NCBI GenBank assembly: GCA_050942895.1
Contig: JBMNOE010000016.1
Location: 1-57,393 of the forward strand
DNA length: 57,393 bases
Direction of reading: 5' to 3'
Origin: JBNRMR01 sp050942895
GTDB taxonomy: Bacteria; Bacillota; Clostridia; Christensenellales; UBA1750
Part shown: positions 33,219 to 42,339 of the stretch, piece after piece
Position numbering within the stretch: position 1 is the first letter of the stretch
How the letters are laid out: each line of letters begins with the position of its first letter
Program-made: the position numbers and the translations under genes
The notes under the pieces: generated by a model
What the model was told of the DNA's origin: nothing
The model's input: the letters and a program-made list of their open reading frames with translations, nothing else
Database searches by the model: none

Positions 33219-35174
33219 TTATTTCAAGTATCTCTCCATCCAATCGGCGGTTTCCTGCAGCCGCACCTTTCGCGCTTCAGGGCGCCCCGAGCGGGAAAGC
33301 TCGTGGTTTTCGCCCTTGAACAAGCAAAGGCGCGTGGGCGTTCCGTTTATTTTCAGCGCGCTGTACATCTGGAATGCATCGGCAAGCCAGCACCGGTAGT
33401 CCTGGTCGGAATGGAGGAAAAGGGTAGGGGTCTTGGCATTATCGGCGTATTTTACCGGCGATGCAGCCCACAGCTTTTCAGCATCGCCCCAGACAGAGGC
33501 CTGCATCTGGTCGGGGCCGAAATAGTGGCCGATGTCGCTGGTGAGGCAAAAAGTGATCCAGTTGGAGATGCTCCGCTGGGAAACCGCGGCGGCAAAGCGG
33601 TCCGTGTGGGTGATTATCCAGTTGACCATGAAGCCGCCGTAGGAGCCGCCCATCACCCCTATCCGCAGGGGATCGATGGCGGGGTAGGCCTTTAGCATCT
33701 CGTCTGTAAACTGGATGATATTGTCATAGTCGAAAGTGCCGTAAGAGCCGCGCACCGCTGAAAAGCTGCTGCCTTTACCATCGCTGCCCCTGGGGTTGCA
33801 GTACATAATCACATAGCCCAGGCCGCAAAGCCACTGCATTTCATGGAAGTAAATTTCGCCGAACAGGCTCTTAGGTCCTCCGTGAATATTGAGTATGGCC
33901 GGGTATTTTTTGTCAGGGTCAAAGCCCGGGGGAAGCATCGCCCAGCCGTCGATCTCGAAGCCGTCAGCATCGGTAAAGACATGGTGGCGGGGTGCAACGG
34001 GCGGATGCTCCTTTATAAACCCGCTGTTAAAGCTGCTAAGACATGTGCCGCCGTTTTCATCAATACGGTAAAGCTCCTGAAGCTCCTGGCCAAAAAAGGC
34101 CACGAACTCAATTTCTCCGCCGGGTGAAATGTCAAAAAAGTCAACGCTGCCCCGGCCGTCGGTGAGCTTGCTCAGCTCAAGGCCATCGATATCAAACCGG
34201 TAAAGATCGCAGGCAAACCCTCTGGTGCTGGTAAAGTAAATGCTTTTTTCATGCAAGGCGAAGGTGCGGCCGCTTCCAAGGCGGCAGTCTCCGCCCACCG
34301 GCCTTCCCACAGTATAGTCGCTTTTAAGCAGCAGGGAAGGGGGCCCGCCTTCGCGGGACGCCTTATAAAAGGCCGGATTTTGTGCCACGCCAAAGGTTTT
34401 CGCGTCTGTTGCGGCAAAGACGATGAGATCCTCCCGGCAGGCAAGAGCGCTGATATTAAGCTTGCCGTCCATCAGCTTTTGTGAAGCGCCCAGGGCGGGG
34501 TCGTATATAAAAAGCGAATCCTTATCCACGTGGCCGATATCCACCTGTTTAATGGTGTAGGCCGCATAGCCCCCCCTTTGGCAGCAGCAAAATCCGGTAA
34601 CATCGTCGTCAGGCCCGGTGATGGGGGTGAGGGCGTCGGTTTTGGCGTCATACAGATATAGCCGGCTGCGAACGCCGTTTATGAAACCCTGGCCGTTTGA
34701 CCAAAAGGGCAGTTCGTCAATTATCATATGACCGTTTTTTTCTGAATCAAAATTATTTTCATCATGTATGCAAAGGACGATGAACAGGCCGTCGCCCAGA
34801 AAACCGATATCCTTAACCTTGAGGGGAATGGAGAAAGCGGGAACAGCTTCGCCCCCGTTAAGGCTTATAAGGTAAAAATTGCTGATTGCGCCTGAGGGAG
34901 CTTCCTTGTTTTCGTCGTTTCTTTCGTTTCTTTCGTTTCTTTCATCGCAGAAGATGATAGTGTCGTCGTCTTGCCACAGGTAAAGCCCGTCGGCGCCTAT
35001 GCGGGCAAGGCGAAACATCCCCCGGGCGGAATCGTTAACCCAGAGAACTTTTGAGTAGCCGTTTGAATCGTTTGCTTTTGCAGCAACCAAAGCGGAGCGC
35101 TTTGCGCCAGGTGAAAATGAAAGGCGGGACAGAAATTCATACTGGCAAAAATCCGCCAATTTCAGTCCGGACAT
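33219..35174 (-). CDS. S9-family prolyl oligopeptidase
   Basis: The 651-aa product has an N-terminal beta-propeller region (about residues 1-390) and a C-terminal alpha/beta hydrolase. The catalytic Ser is in GGSYGGFM, the Asp in LHSDQDYRC and the His in GENHELS. It removes acyl-amino acids or dipeptides from peptides in the cytoplasm. A short Arg-Asn-Glu triplet repeat (RNERNERNDEN, about residues 81-91) interrupts the propeller. It is first in an operon with tdh, kbl and an M20 enzyme, so released threonine could feed the next two enzymes. Confidence 0.92.
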   Translation of the reverse strand: MSGLKLADFCQYEFLSRLSFSPGAKRSALVAAKANDSNGYSKVLWVNDSARGMFRLARIGADGLYLWQDDDTIIFCDERNERNERNDENKEAPSGAISNFYLISLNGGEAVPAFSIPLKVKDIGFLGDGLFIVLCIHDENNFDSEKNGHMIIDELPFWSNGQGFINGVRSRLYLYDAKTDALTPITGPDDDVTGFCCCQRGGYAAYTIKQVDIGHVDKDSLFIYDPALGASQKLMDGKLNISALACREDLIVFAATDAKTFGVAQNPAFYKASREGGPPSLLLKSDYTVGRPVGGDCRLGSGRTFALHEKSIYFTSTRGFACDLYRFDIDGLELSKLTDGRGSVDFFDISPGGEIEFVAFFGQELQELYRIDENGGTCLSSFNSGFIKEHPPVAPRHHVFTDADGFEIDGWAMLPPGFDPDKKYPAILNIHGGPKSLFGEIYFHEMQWLCGLGYVIMYCNPRGSDGKGSSFSAVRGSYGTFDYDNIIQFTDEMLKAYPAIDPLRIGVMGGSYGGFMVNWIITHTDRFAAAVSQRSISNWITFCLTSDIGHYFGPDQMQASVWGDAEKLWAASPVKYADNAKTPTLFLHSDQDYRCWLADAFQMYSALKINGTPTRLCLFKGENHELSRSGRPEARKVRLQETADWMERYLK

Positions 35175-35253
35175 ATTTAATCAGCCTCCTTTGTTTTTTA
35201 TGCGCAGGTTTTTTGGAGCACAGATATCAGTTTGAGTTCTTTCTCTTACTATA

Positions 35254-35282
35254 ATTAAAACCCTTCTTTGTGTGCTTGTCAA
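35254..35282 (-). promoter_or_regulatory. Promoter of the S9-tdh-kbl-M20 operon
   Basis: On the minus strand TTGACA (35282-35277), 17 nt, then TTTAAT (35259-35254), about 80 nt before the S9 gene. TAATTA two nt further on is an alternative -10. Confidence 0.65.
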
Positions 35283-35443
35283 TAGACTGAACCGCTGCTT
35301 GAAGGCCGTTAATAAGTGAAAAAGGGGAGTCGCCATGAATATTTCTTCTTTAAAACAATACCCGTTGCCGGCTTCGTCATAAAGGCCCGGAAAATAAAAA
35401 GCTGGAAAAAGGTCTCGGAAGCATCCTCAGCACGAGTATTTCG

Positions 35444-35472
35444 TGGACGCTACAAGGGTTTTATGGTAAAAT
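35444..35472 (+). promoter_or_regulatory. Promoter of the araC-type regulator
   Basis: TGGACG (35444-35449), 17 nt, then TAAAAT (35467-35472). It diverges from the S9 operon promoter. The intergenic 35283-35443 shows nothing else I can name. Confidence 0.5.
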
Positions 35473-35522
35473 AACATATCATAAAATGAAAAAAATTACG
35501 CAGCAACGAAGAAGGTGATTTA

Positions 35523-37814
35523 ATGGTCAAAAAAGGAGGGAGCCGGAAAAGACAAGTATTCTCTCGCTTTGCGCTTGCATATATGTCGTTTTTTTTGCTG
35601 GCCCTGCTAATTACCGGCATACTGTACCACTCTGCCACCAGTGTGATACAGGACTATGCGGCCGATTCGGCCATGTCGCTGCTGGCTCAAACCCGGGACT
35701 CTATAGACCACCACATTCGCCAGGCCGACGGGCTTATTGACAGATTGGCCCAGGATTACAATGTCCAGGCCTTTTTATCCGTAAAGCATCCCCTTAAGGA
35801 TACAGATTACGATAGCCTCAGGAATCTTTTTGTCAAGCTTCCATATGCCGACATGGACAACTACATATTGCACAGGTTATTTGTCTATTTTCCAAACAGC
35901 GGGGTGGTCGTTAACTCCTCCGTTGCTTCAAGCCGCCTTGAAAGCATGTATAATTATTACTTCCGCTATGAAGATATGGATGTTTCACAGTGGCGCAGCC
36001 GAGTGCTGGGTGAGGGGGGTTATTTCGCTCTTTGGCCGGCCCAGACTGTGCATGTCGAAGGGGAAGCCATCTCCGCGCTAACCTATGTCCGCAGCATAAT
36101 CAACCTGTACGACACCGGCGTTGACGGCTATGTCATCGCATTGGTAGACGAGAACGTCATAAAGGAGAGCCTGAACAGTTCGCTGATGCAAAATGCGGGC
36201 GCAAGCTATATACTGGACGAGCAGGGCAGGAAGGTGACAGGGGTGGATCACAGCGGCCTGGACTTTGCATTCTCTGATGAGACCATTTCGGGCACGGGTT
36301 CTTTCAGAGCCTCCGTCGGGCAAAGGGATGTGCTGGTAATCCACACGGCATCTGCGGTAAATGGCTGGCGGTATGTTTCGCTTATTCCCATTAAGGTTTT
36401 AATGGAGCCGGTCAACGCCGTGACGAGGACCTTTTTAATAATACTCTGCGCGGGATTTTTCATCTGGTGTGCGGTCGCGCTGTTTATGGCGGGGCGCAAC
36501 AGTCGGCCGATACGGGATATCGTGCGCACAATAAACGCCATGAGCGGGGACGAGCCGGGTGGACGCCGAAACGAGTTTGACTTTATAAGTGGCACCATCG
36601 CCGATCTCGTCCATCGCAACGAGGACCTGGCCAGCGATCTTTCGCGCCAGGAGGAGCTGATTAAAAACACATTCTTCCAGCGCCTGCTGCAAAATCATTT
36701 TGTGGACCAGGACGAAATGCAAACCCATATGGACCATGCGAAAATTGCTCTGACCGGCGCATCTTACCAGGTTATGCTGGTAAAAATAAGCGGCTATTAC
36801 GATCGCATGACCAGTGATATGTTCGATGAGATGGAAAATTCATGGGTGCTTTCCAGAAGCCTTATGATCAAATGCCTGGGGAGCGGGACGCATTTTTACA
36901 GGGTGAGCGAGGATTCAATCGCGGTGGTGCTCTGCATTGAGGAGGACTTTGACGCGAAGGAGGCTTCCCGGCGGATGCAGGGTGAGCTAAGCTCATATAA
37001 AATAGTTGCGTCAATAGGCGTTGGCACACGGTATTCGTACTTGATGGAGCTTTGGCAGTCTTTTGACGAGGCTAAAAAGGCCCTGAATAACTGTAGCGCT
37101 TCCGGCGGTATCTATTTTTATGAACAGGCAGGCTATTCAAGTGATGAATACGCATATCCGATACAAACGGAGATACGTTTGATCAATCTTGTTAAACTGG
37201 GAGAAAATAAGGGCGTAGTTAAGCTGCTGGATGACCTGGAGGCGGAAAACTTTCAGAAGAGGAATTTATCTCCGGAAAAGGCCGTGCTTTTTGTTGGCGA
37301 GCTTTTGGGAACTGCGATTAAGCTTAAAGATGAATTGGTTTGCCAGAACATGGGCAACGATGACAGGATACGGGAGATTGCCCATGTATTGGCGCGGCGA
37401 ATGCCTGAACAGGCCCTTGCCCAGGTAAGGATTCTGTTGCAGCAAATGGCTGGGGACGTGCTTGCCTTGAAGGAAAAGCGAAAGAGCGACTTGAGCAAAG
37501 AGATGCTTGACTATATCGAGCAAAATTATGCCGATCAGGATCTTTGTCTTTATAGTGCGGCTTCGCATTTTAATCTGATGGAAAAATACTTCTCACGCTA
37601 TTTCAAGGAGCAAACCGGTGAAAACTTTTCTGCCTGCATAGAAAAGACGCGCATGAGAAAAACGAAGGAGATGCTGGACGGCAGCGATTTGCCTCTGGTG
37701 GAGATCGCCAAGAGGACAGGCTATATAAACATGAACACATTTTACAAGGCTTTTCGCCGAACCTTCGGCGTAAGCCCCAGCGATTACCGCAGAAGCCGGG
37801 AAGCGGGCAGCTAA
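35523..37814 (+). CDS. Membrane-bound AraC-family regulator
   Basis: The 763-aa protein has one N-terminal helix (FALAYMSFFLLALLITGILY), an extracellular Cache-like sensor region (about residues 40-295), a second helix (TFLIILCAGFFIWCAVALFM), a cytoplasmic middle region and a C-terminal AraC double helix-turn-helix (residues about 660-760: LYSAASHFNLMEKYFSRYFK, IAKRTGYINMNTFYKAFRR). This architecture is common beside CUT1 sugar transporters in Firmicutes, so it may control the binding protein-permease-fucosidase operon, although the S9 operon lies between them. Confidence 0.9.
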   Translation: MVKKGGSRKRQVFSRFALAYMSFFLLALLITGILYHSATSVIQDYAADSAMSLLAQTRDSIDHHIRQADGLIDRLAQDYNVQAFLSVKHPLKDTDYDSLRNLFVKLPYADMDNYILHRLFVYFPNSGVVVNSSVASSRLESMYNYYFRYEDMDVSQWRSRVLGEGGYFALWPAQTVHVEGEAISALTYVRSIINLYDTGVDGYVIALVDENVIKESLNSSLMQNAGASYILDEQGRKVTGVDHSGLDFAFSDETISGTGSFRASVGQRDVLVIHTASAVNGWRYVSLIPIKVLMEPVNAVTRTFLIILCAGFFIWCAVALFMAGRNSRPIRDIVRTINAMSGDEPGGRRNEFDFISGTIADLVHRNEDLASDLSRQEELIKNTFFQRLLQNHFVDQDEMQTHMDHAKIALTGASYQVMLVKISGYYDRMTSDMFDEMENSWVLSRSLMIKCLGSGTHFYRVSEDSIAVVLCIEEDFDAKEASRRMQGELSSYKIVASIGVGTRYSYLMELWQSFDEAKKALNNCSASGGIYFYEQAGYSSDEYAYPIQTEIRLINLVKLGENKGVVKLLDDLEAENFQKRNLSPEKAVLFVGELLGTAIKLKDELVCQNMGNDDRIREIAHVLARRMPEQALAQVRILLQQMAGDVLALKEKRKSDLSKEMLDYIEQNYADQDLCLYSAASHFNLMEKYFSRYFKEQTGENFSACIEKTRMRKTKEMLDGSDLPLVEIAKRTGYINMNTFYKAFRRTFGVSPSDYRRSREAGS

Positions 37815-37835
37815 GCAGCCGGACAATCAGCTCTT

Positions 37836-39590
37836 TTACGCCTGCAATATTCTGTTGATATCCTCGCAGACCCTTGCCCTGGTGTTCATGACCCAAGCTT
37901 CGTCAAATTGAAGGCCGAGGGCTTTTGAGAAGGAGTAGTAAAGGTTGATTTTCTGGTAAAACTCCTCGTGCATGGCGAGGGCTTTGCCCCGTAATTCCGG
38001 AAGGCTCACGGACGCCTGTTTTTGCACAAAATGCTCATCCACATAGACCAAGAATTGTGCCAGCAGCTCCTCGTTGTGCACGTCAAAGGGCAAAACCATC
38101 AGCCGCCACTGGTCAGTTTCAGGAAGCTTATAATGCTCAAGGCTCTCCAGAATCATCAGATAATCCCGCACATCCTTTTTTCGGTAGCGAAGGGAGGTAT
38201 CGCCCCAGGAACTCCATAGTGCAATTTTCTCCTTAAGAGGCAACAGTCCAATTTGCAGCAGCACATCGCTGGGGCCCACTATTGCGCTTTCGATGGCTGA
38301 GTCATCCGCCTCCAGCTGATGGCTTAAAAAGTCAATTTCGCCGTCCATGCTGGCCACATATCCCACCTCGTAAAGGCCAATGCGCCCCGCCCGCCCCGCG
38401 ATCTGCTTCACCTCCTGGGAGGTTAAAAGCCGGAAGTCCTGCCCGTCAAACTTTCTTGATTCGGTGAAGATGATGCGCCTAATCGGCAGGTTTACGCCCA
38501 TTCCGATGGCGTCGGTGGAGATTAAAATCCGGCTTTCGCCGCTGATAAAGGCATCATATTGAAGCCGCCTGACCTCCGGCGGCAGATCGCCGTAAATCAC
38601 GCTGTTTTTGACGCCAAGATCGGCGAAATGGCGGGAGAGGGTCAGCACGCGGCGCTTGGAAAAAGCAACTATGGCGTCGCCGGTGAGTATCTCATTTAGC
38701 TTAAAGGTCTTGCGCTCAATCTTAAGGGGAATGGTGCGCCTGTATTCCTTTATTTCATATTCATCGCCGCATTCCTCGATCATATGAATAAGCTGCTCTC
38801 TTGCGTTAAATGCGCCGCACAGGTGGATTTCAGGGCTGCAAATGCCTAAAATGGCCCGGGTCCAGGCATCGCCTCGCTGTAAGTCCGCGACCATCTGAAT
38901 TTCGTCAATTACGACAAGGTCATAGCGCCCTGTGATGTTCGCCTTCTCCACGGTGCAGCTTGCATGGCTGGCCTGAGGAACAATAATTTCCTCCTCCCCG
39001 GTCAGCAGGCTGCAGGGCAGGCCCTCCCGGTTGAGCCGCTCGAAGTTTTCAAGGGCCAAAATTCGCAGAGGCGCCAGATAAAGACCGCTCTCGGACTGCT
39101 TTAAGCGCTGTAGGGCTTCGTGGGTCTTGCCTGTATTTGTTTCGCCCAGATGGAGAAAAAACTTGCGTTTAAGCCTTCTGGCCCGGGGATATTCATCCTT
39201 GGGGGTGCTGGGCAGGCGGCGGCGAAACTCCTCGGCGACCAAACGGGGGATATGGTTTGTTACCAGGACTGAGATAACACCGGAGCTCAGGTAAGCCCGG
39301 CTGTTATTCGTGATTTCATCAAAGCTATAATTTGTGCGGTGCACATCATTATAGTGGGAAAGCAGGCGTATGGAGACCTCCTTCAAAAGGCCCACATAAT
39401 CCTCATAGAGCTGACTATACCCGCCAATTCCATCTAAGCTGAGCCCGCCAAGGTCTTTAATCTTACCCCGCAAAGCGGCTTCCAGATGCCAAAGCTTGCT
39501 GTCTCTGGTCTGTGAGGCTTGCTTTTTTAAGCGGGGAAACTGCTTTTTCAGATAGTGAAAGGCGTGATGCGCCCGCCGGTTTTTCTTCAT
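37836..39590 (-). CDS. SUV3-like DEAD-type RNA helicase
   Basis: The 584-aa product carries superfamily 2 helicase motifs: Walker A GETNTGKT, DEIQ box VVIDEIQMVADLQRG and motif VI QIAGRAGRIG. The spacing and surrounding blocks (GLYLAPLRILALENFERLN, LLTGEEE, ASHASCTVE, HLCGAFNAREQL, VIYGDLPPEVRR) closely follow the mitochondrial SUV3/SUPV3L1 helicase, which works with RNA-degrading enzymes. Bacterial homologues exist but are uncommon. It stands alone between an AraC gene and a small open frame, so its partner nuclease is not visible. Confidence 0.85.
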   Translation of the reverse strand: MKKNRRAHHAFHYLKKQFPRLKKQASQTRDSKLWHLEAALRGKIKDLGGLSLDGIGGYSQLYEDYVGLLKEVSIRLLSHYNDVHRTNYSFDEITNNSRAYLSSGVISVLVTNHIPRLVAEEFRRRLPSTPKDEYPRARRLKRKFFLHLGETNTGKTHEALQRLKQSESGLYLAPLRILALENFERLNREGLPCSLLTGEEEIIVPQASHASCTVEKANITGRYDLVVIDEIQMVADLQRGDAWTRAILGICSPEIHLCGAFNAREQLIHMIEECGDEYEIKEYRRTIPLKIERKTFKLNEILTGDAIVAFSKRRVLTLSRHFADLGVKNSVIYGDLPPEVRRLQYDAFISGESRILISTDAIGMGVNLPIRRIIFTESRKFDGQDFRLLTSQEVKQIAGRAGRIGLYEVGYVASMDGEIDFLSHQLEADDSAIESAIVGPSDVLLQIGLLPLKEKIALWSSWGDTSLRYRKKDVRDYLMILESLEHYKLPETDQWRLMVLPFDVHNEELLAQFLVYVDEHFVQKQASVSLPELRGKALAMHEEFYQKINLYYSFSKALGLQFDEAWVMNTRARVCEDINRILQA

Positions 39591-39710
39591 CGTCTCTTCC
39601 TTTTCACTGCTGTTTTTTGCCGGTTAATCTGTTGCCGCTCAGTAATGCTTTTACCGCAGCATATGTTTGCTGCTATCTTATATTAACCTGTTGCTTTGTT
39701 CCAATGCATT

Positions 39711-39914
39711 ATGCAGGGGCGGGAATACCGCGAATATGCTTATATTTTGCTTGATCCGTCTGAGGACAGGCTTTTGGCTGCGCCTTTGCTGAAAGCTCCG
39801 TCCGACTCCTGTTGCAGCCAGGCTGTTACCATTGTAACAGATGCCGGGGCCCGGGTGAAGGGCAATTTTAAGCTGCTGCAAATTCACTTGACAACAATGG
39901 AAGCAATAGAATAA
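39711..39914 (+). CDS. Possible small protein, unrecognised
   Basis: A 67-codon frame (starting MQGREYREYAYILLDPSEDR) lies alone between the helicase and the tad terminator. Residue composition is plausible, with a hydrophobic-acidic start and a short strand-like end, but there is no good binding site before the ATG and no recognisable family. It may be chance. Nothing else is visible in 39591-40008 apart from the terminator. Confidence 0.25.
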   Translation: MQGREYREYAYILLDPSEDRLLAAPLLKAPSDSCCSQAVTIVTDAGARVKGNFKLLQIHLTTMEAIE

Positions 39915-39947
39915 AAAGGGCAAAAGAGCGATAAAGCGTCTTTTGCC
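39912..39947 (-). terminator. Tad operon terminator
   Basis: GGCAAAAGA (39919-39927) and TCTTTTGCC (39939-39947) form a 9-bp stem. On the minus strand it is followed by CTTTTTATT, downstream of the last gene of the pilus operon. Confidence 0.8.
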
Positions 39948-40008
39948 ATGATATTGACATGCCGTTTATAAGGCCATGTTTGCATTTTACTGCACTTTTT
40001 TGCTCTCT

Positions 40009-40914
40009 TTATTTCCCCTCGTTGTTTTTATAAAAAGCATCCTCGCCCTCAGGGGCATCGTGCATTATATGGGTCATCTTTGCGATATCCGCGCCTTCGC
40101 TGTCTATTAAATCCATAATTGTGTTTATGCAGACTCTGATCTCATCCGTGTTTTTCATGTGCTTATGAGAGAGCTCGCGGGTTTTTGTTTCATGCGCATT
40201 CATGACATTTCTAATCTTCAGCTTTAAAAGGGAATTCTCATTCCAAAGCTCCCGGTTTCTTGCATACATTTCATCAAGGCTCGCCTGAGCTTCTTTGCAT
40301 TTTTCAAGGGCTGCATCTTTTTCAGCGATCACACCGTTCTTTTCAATGACCGCTTCCTCATATTGCTTTTTGACTTGATCGTATTCATCAAGCGAATTGC
40401 CGCCTTCCGCTGCCCCGCTTAACGGACGGCTGTTTCCTTCCCTGGCATGGGATAGCTCCGCCTGAAGCTGCTTGTTGCTGTCAAGATAATCTGCGCACTG
40501 CTTTTTCAGCATGTCTGTCTCAAGGCGCTGCGCATCCATTTGGGCCATGTATTCATCTGCCTTTGCGGCCTTGGCCTCCAATTCCCTGTTTCTGCGCATC
40601 AACTCTTTTTTTTCAAGATACAGCAGGTTAGCGCTTTTCTCAAGCTCGTTTTTAATTGCCTGCGCTTCGTCAAGCTGCTCCCTCAGCTTATCTCTTTCCT
40701 GCGATAGCATCGCAACGGTAGCATTATGCTCGTCAAGCTGGTTAATATAGGAGACATCCGCCTGCTTAAGCCTGTCATTCATAAAGTTTATATGTTCCTG
40801 AACTTCCTTTAAGTTATACCCTCCAAGAAGATTCTTTTTGAATATTTTCTTTTCAATTTTTGGCAAGCTCTCCCGCAGTTCATTGATGGCTAAGGCGCTT
40901 GTTTTGTTATCCAT
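40009..40914 (-). CDS. DivIVA-like coiled-coil protein at the end of the tad operon
   Basis: The 301-aa product is almost entirely coiled coil (LKQADVSYINQLDEHNATVA onward). Near the N-terminus, FKKNLLGGYNLKEVQEHINF resembles the membrane-curvature-binding start of DivIVA/GpsB proteins (F...LGGY...EV..F). It could localise the pilus machine at a pole or septum, which is inference from this motif and its place. I use the ATG at 40914 with AAAGGAGACAG upstream; the frame extends to 40971, overlapping DUF192. A terminator follows. Confidence 0.65.
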   Translation of the reverse strand: MDNKTSALAINELRESLPKIEKKIFKKNLLGGYNLKEVQEHINFMNDRLKQADVSYINQLDEHNATVAMLSQERDKLREQLDEAQAIKNELEKSANLLYLEKKELMRRNRELEAKAAKADEYMAQMDAQRLETDMLKKQCADYLDSNKQLQAELSHAREGNSRPLSGAAEGGNSLDEYDQVKKQYEEAVIEKNGVIAEKDAALEKCKEAQASLDEMYARNRELWNENSLLKLKIRNVMNAHETKTRELSHKHMKNTDEIRVCINTIMDLIDSEGADIAKMTHIMHDAPEGEDAFYKNNEGK

Positions 40915-40957
40915 TATACTGTCTCCTTTAAAATGGTTTCCTGTATGTAATAGATGC

Positions 40958-41329
40958 TTATTTGCTGACAACTGTTTTAACAGGATCCGAAATTGTCAAA
41001 ATATCATGTTTTTTGATATTTCTATGGGAAAGAGTACCCTCATGAAGCTCTAAAACCATGCATGCCTCTTTTATGTAAGGGCTGGCTTTGCCGGGAGCCA
41101 TTGAATGGATGACATGAAGGACTTCTTTTTCTTCGGACAGAAAAACTGCATCAATGCTAAACATCATGCCAAAAGTGTGAATCTGTTTGCATGGGCATAT
41201 CAACAATGCCTCCATATTGTTAATCTTTTTCTTATTCAGCAATCCTTTAAGGCGCGAAAAGAATGTGTCGGCAATTTTCACTTTGTCAGCAATTATGACA
41301 CCGTCCAGCAAAACAGCGCATTGCTTCAT
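40958..41329 (-). CDS. DUF192 family protein
   Basis: The 123-aa product matches DUF192 (FFSRLKGLL, then CPCKQIHTFGMMFSIDAVFL, then EACMVLELHEGT). Members are small beta-rich proteins of unknown biochemical role, found beside tad genes in some Gram-positive genomes. It has no signal peptide. It sits 40 nt after tadC in the same direction. Confidence 0.85.
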   Translation of the reverse strand: MKQCAVLLDGVIIADKVKIADTFFSRLKGLLNKKKINNMEALLICPCKQIHTFGMMFSIDAVFLSEEKEVLHVIHSMAPGKASPYIKEACMVLELHEGTLSHRNIKKHDILTISDPVKTVVSK

Positions 41330-41369
41330 ATATCCTCACTCCAATTCATGAATACCTGTGCTGATAACG

Positions 41370-42284
41370 CTAGCCAAATTGCTCTATCAGCTGCAATATG
41401 GTTGGGCCGAGCAGTATAATTATCAAAACGGGGAAAACAAATATAACTAAGGGCAGCAACATTTCCACAGGCGCTTTCATAGCCTTTTCTTCCGCTATTT
41501 GCCTTCTTTTTGTCCTGAGCTGCTGCGATTGCGAAAGCATCACGTTCCTAATGGGAATGCCCAACTGCTCTGCCTGTATCATCGCGGTAAGAAATGTGCT
41601 CAGCTCCTCAACGGGCGAGCGGTCCACCAGGTTTCTTAGCGCCACTCTCCTGGGCTTGCCCAGCTGAATTTCCGTAAGCACAATATTGAACTCGTCGATC
41701 AACACCCCCGAAAGCCTTTGAGAGATTTTTGCAAGAGCTGCATCAAAGCCAAGGCCGGCTTCAATCGAGACGCAAAGCAGATCCATAACATCGGGAAGCT
41801 GATTGGTGACTTCATACTGCCTTTTGTTGATCCTGAACCTAAGGAAGAATATTGGGGCCACCAGCGTGGACAGGAAGGCGATCATAAAAATGAGAACCCC
41901 CAGCTTAGCTTCAGGAGAAGTGAGGAAGATTAACATGGCCGCAAGGCCGAGCACTGCTCCGGTAAACATCAACTTCGCGGCATTATAATCATTGACATCC
42001 ATCGCCAGGCCTGCCAGCTTAAGGCTTCTTTCAAGCTTTTCCGTTTTATCTCCCCTTCTTTTAGGCAGTAGGTTCGACAGAAACTTAATGGAGGAAGCAA
42101 TAAAAGGCTTTATCACCCTTTCCACAAAAGGTTTTTCGATATCTTCATCCAATGTATACCTTTTGCTTCCGTTTATCGATGACAATCTTCGCTTCAAATT
42201 ATCATGGCGAACCGCCGCAGAGCGAAAAGCCATCACGGTCAACAAAAAGACCATTGCCGACACAGACAAGACCATGAGGAGCAT
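41370..42284 (-). CDS. tadC: Tad pilus inner-membrane platform protein TadC
   Basis: The 304-aa product belongs to the type II secretion F family. It has an N-terminal helix, two helices mid-sequence, the conserved cytoplasmic block LPDVMDLLCVSIEAGLGFDA, and a C-terminal helix pair. With TadB it forms the membrane platform turned by the TadA ATPase. I use the ATG at 42284; a GTG at 42308 is also in frame. It lies after tadB in the expected order. Confidence 0.92.
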   Translation of the reverse strand: MLLMVLSVSAMVFLLTVMAFRSAAVRHDNLKRRLSSINGSKRYTLDEDIEKPFVERVIKPFIASSIKFLSNLLPKRRGDKTEKLERSLKLAGLAMDVNDYNAAKLMFTGAVLGLAAMLIFLTSPEAKLGVLIFMIAFLSTLVAPIFFLRFRINKRQYEVTNQLPDVMDLLCVSIEAGLGFDAALAKISQRLSGVLIDEFNIVLTEIQLGKPRRVALRNLVDRSPVEELSTFLTAMIQAEQLGIPIRNVMLSQSQQLRTKRRQIAEEKAMKAPVEMLLPLVIFVFPVLIIILLGPTILQLIEQFG

Positions 42285-42339
42285 ATTTCCCACCCGCCAT
42301 CCTTTCACGTTAACGCATTAAAATAGAATAGTTGCCTTT

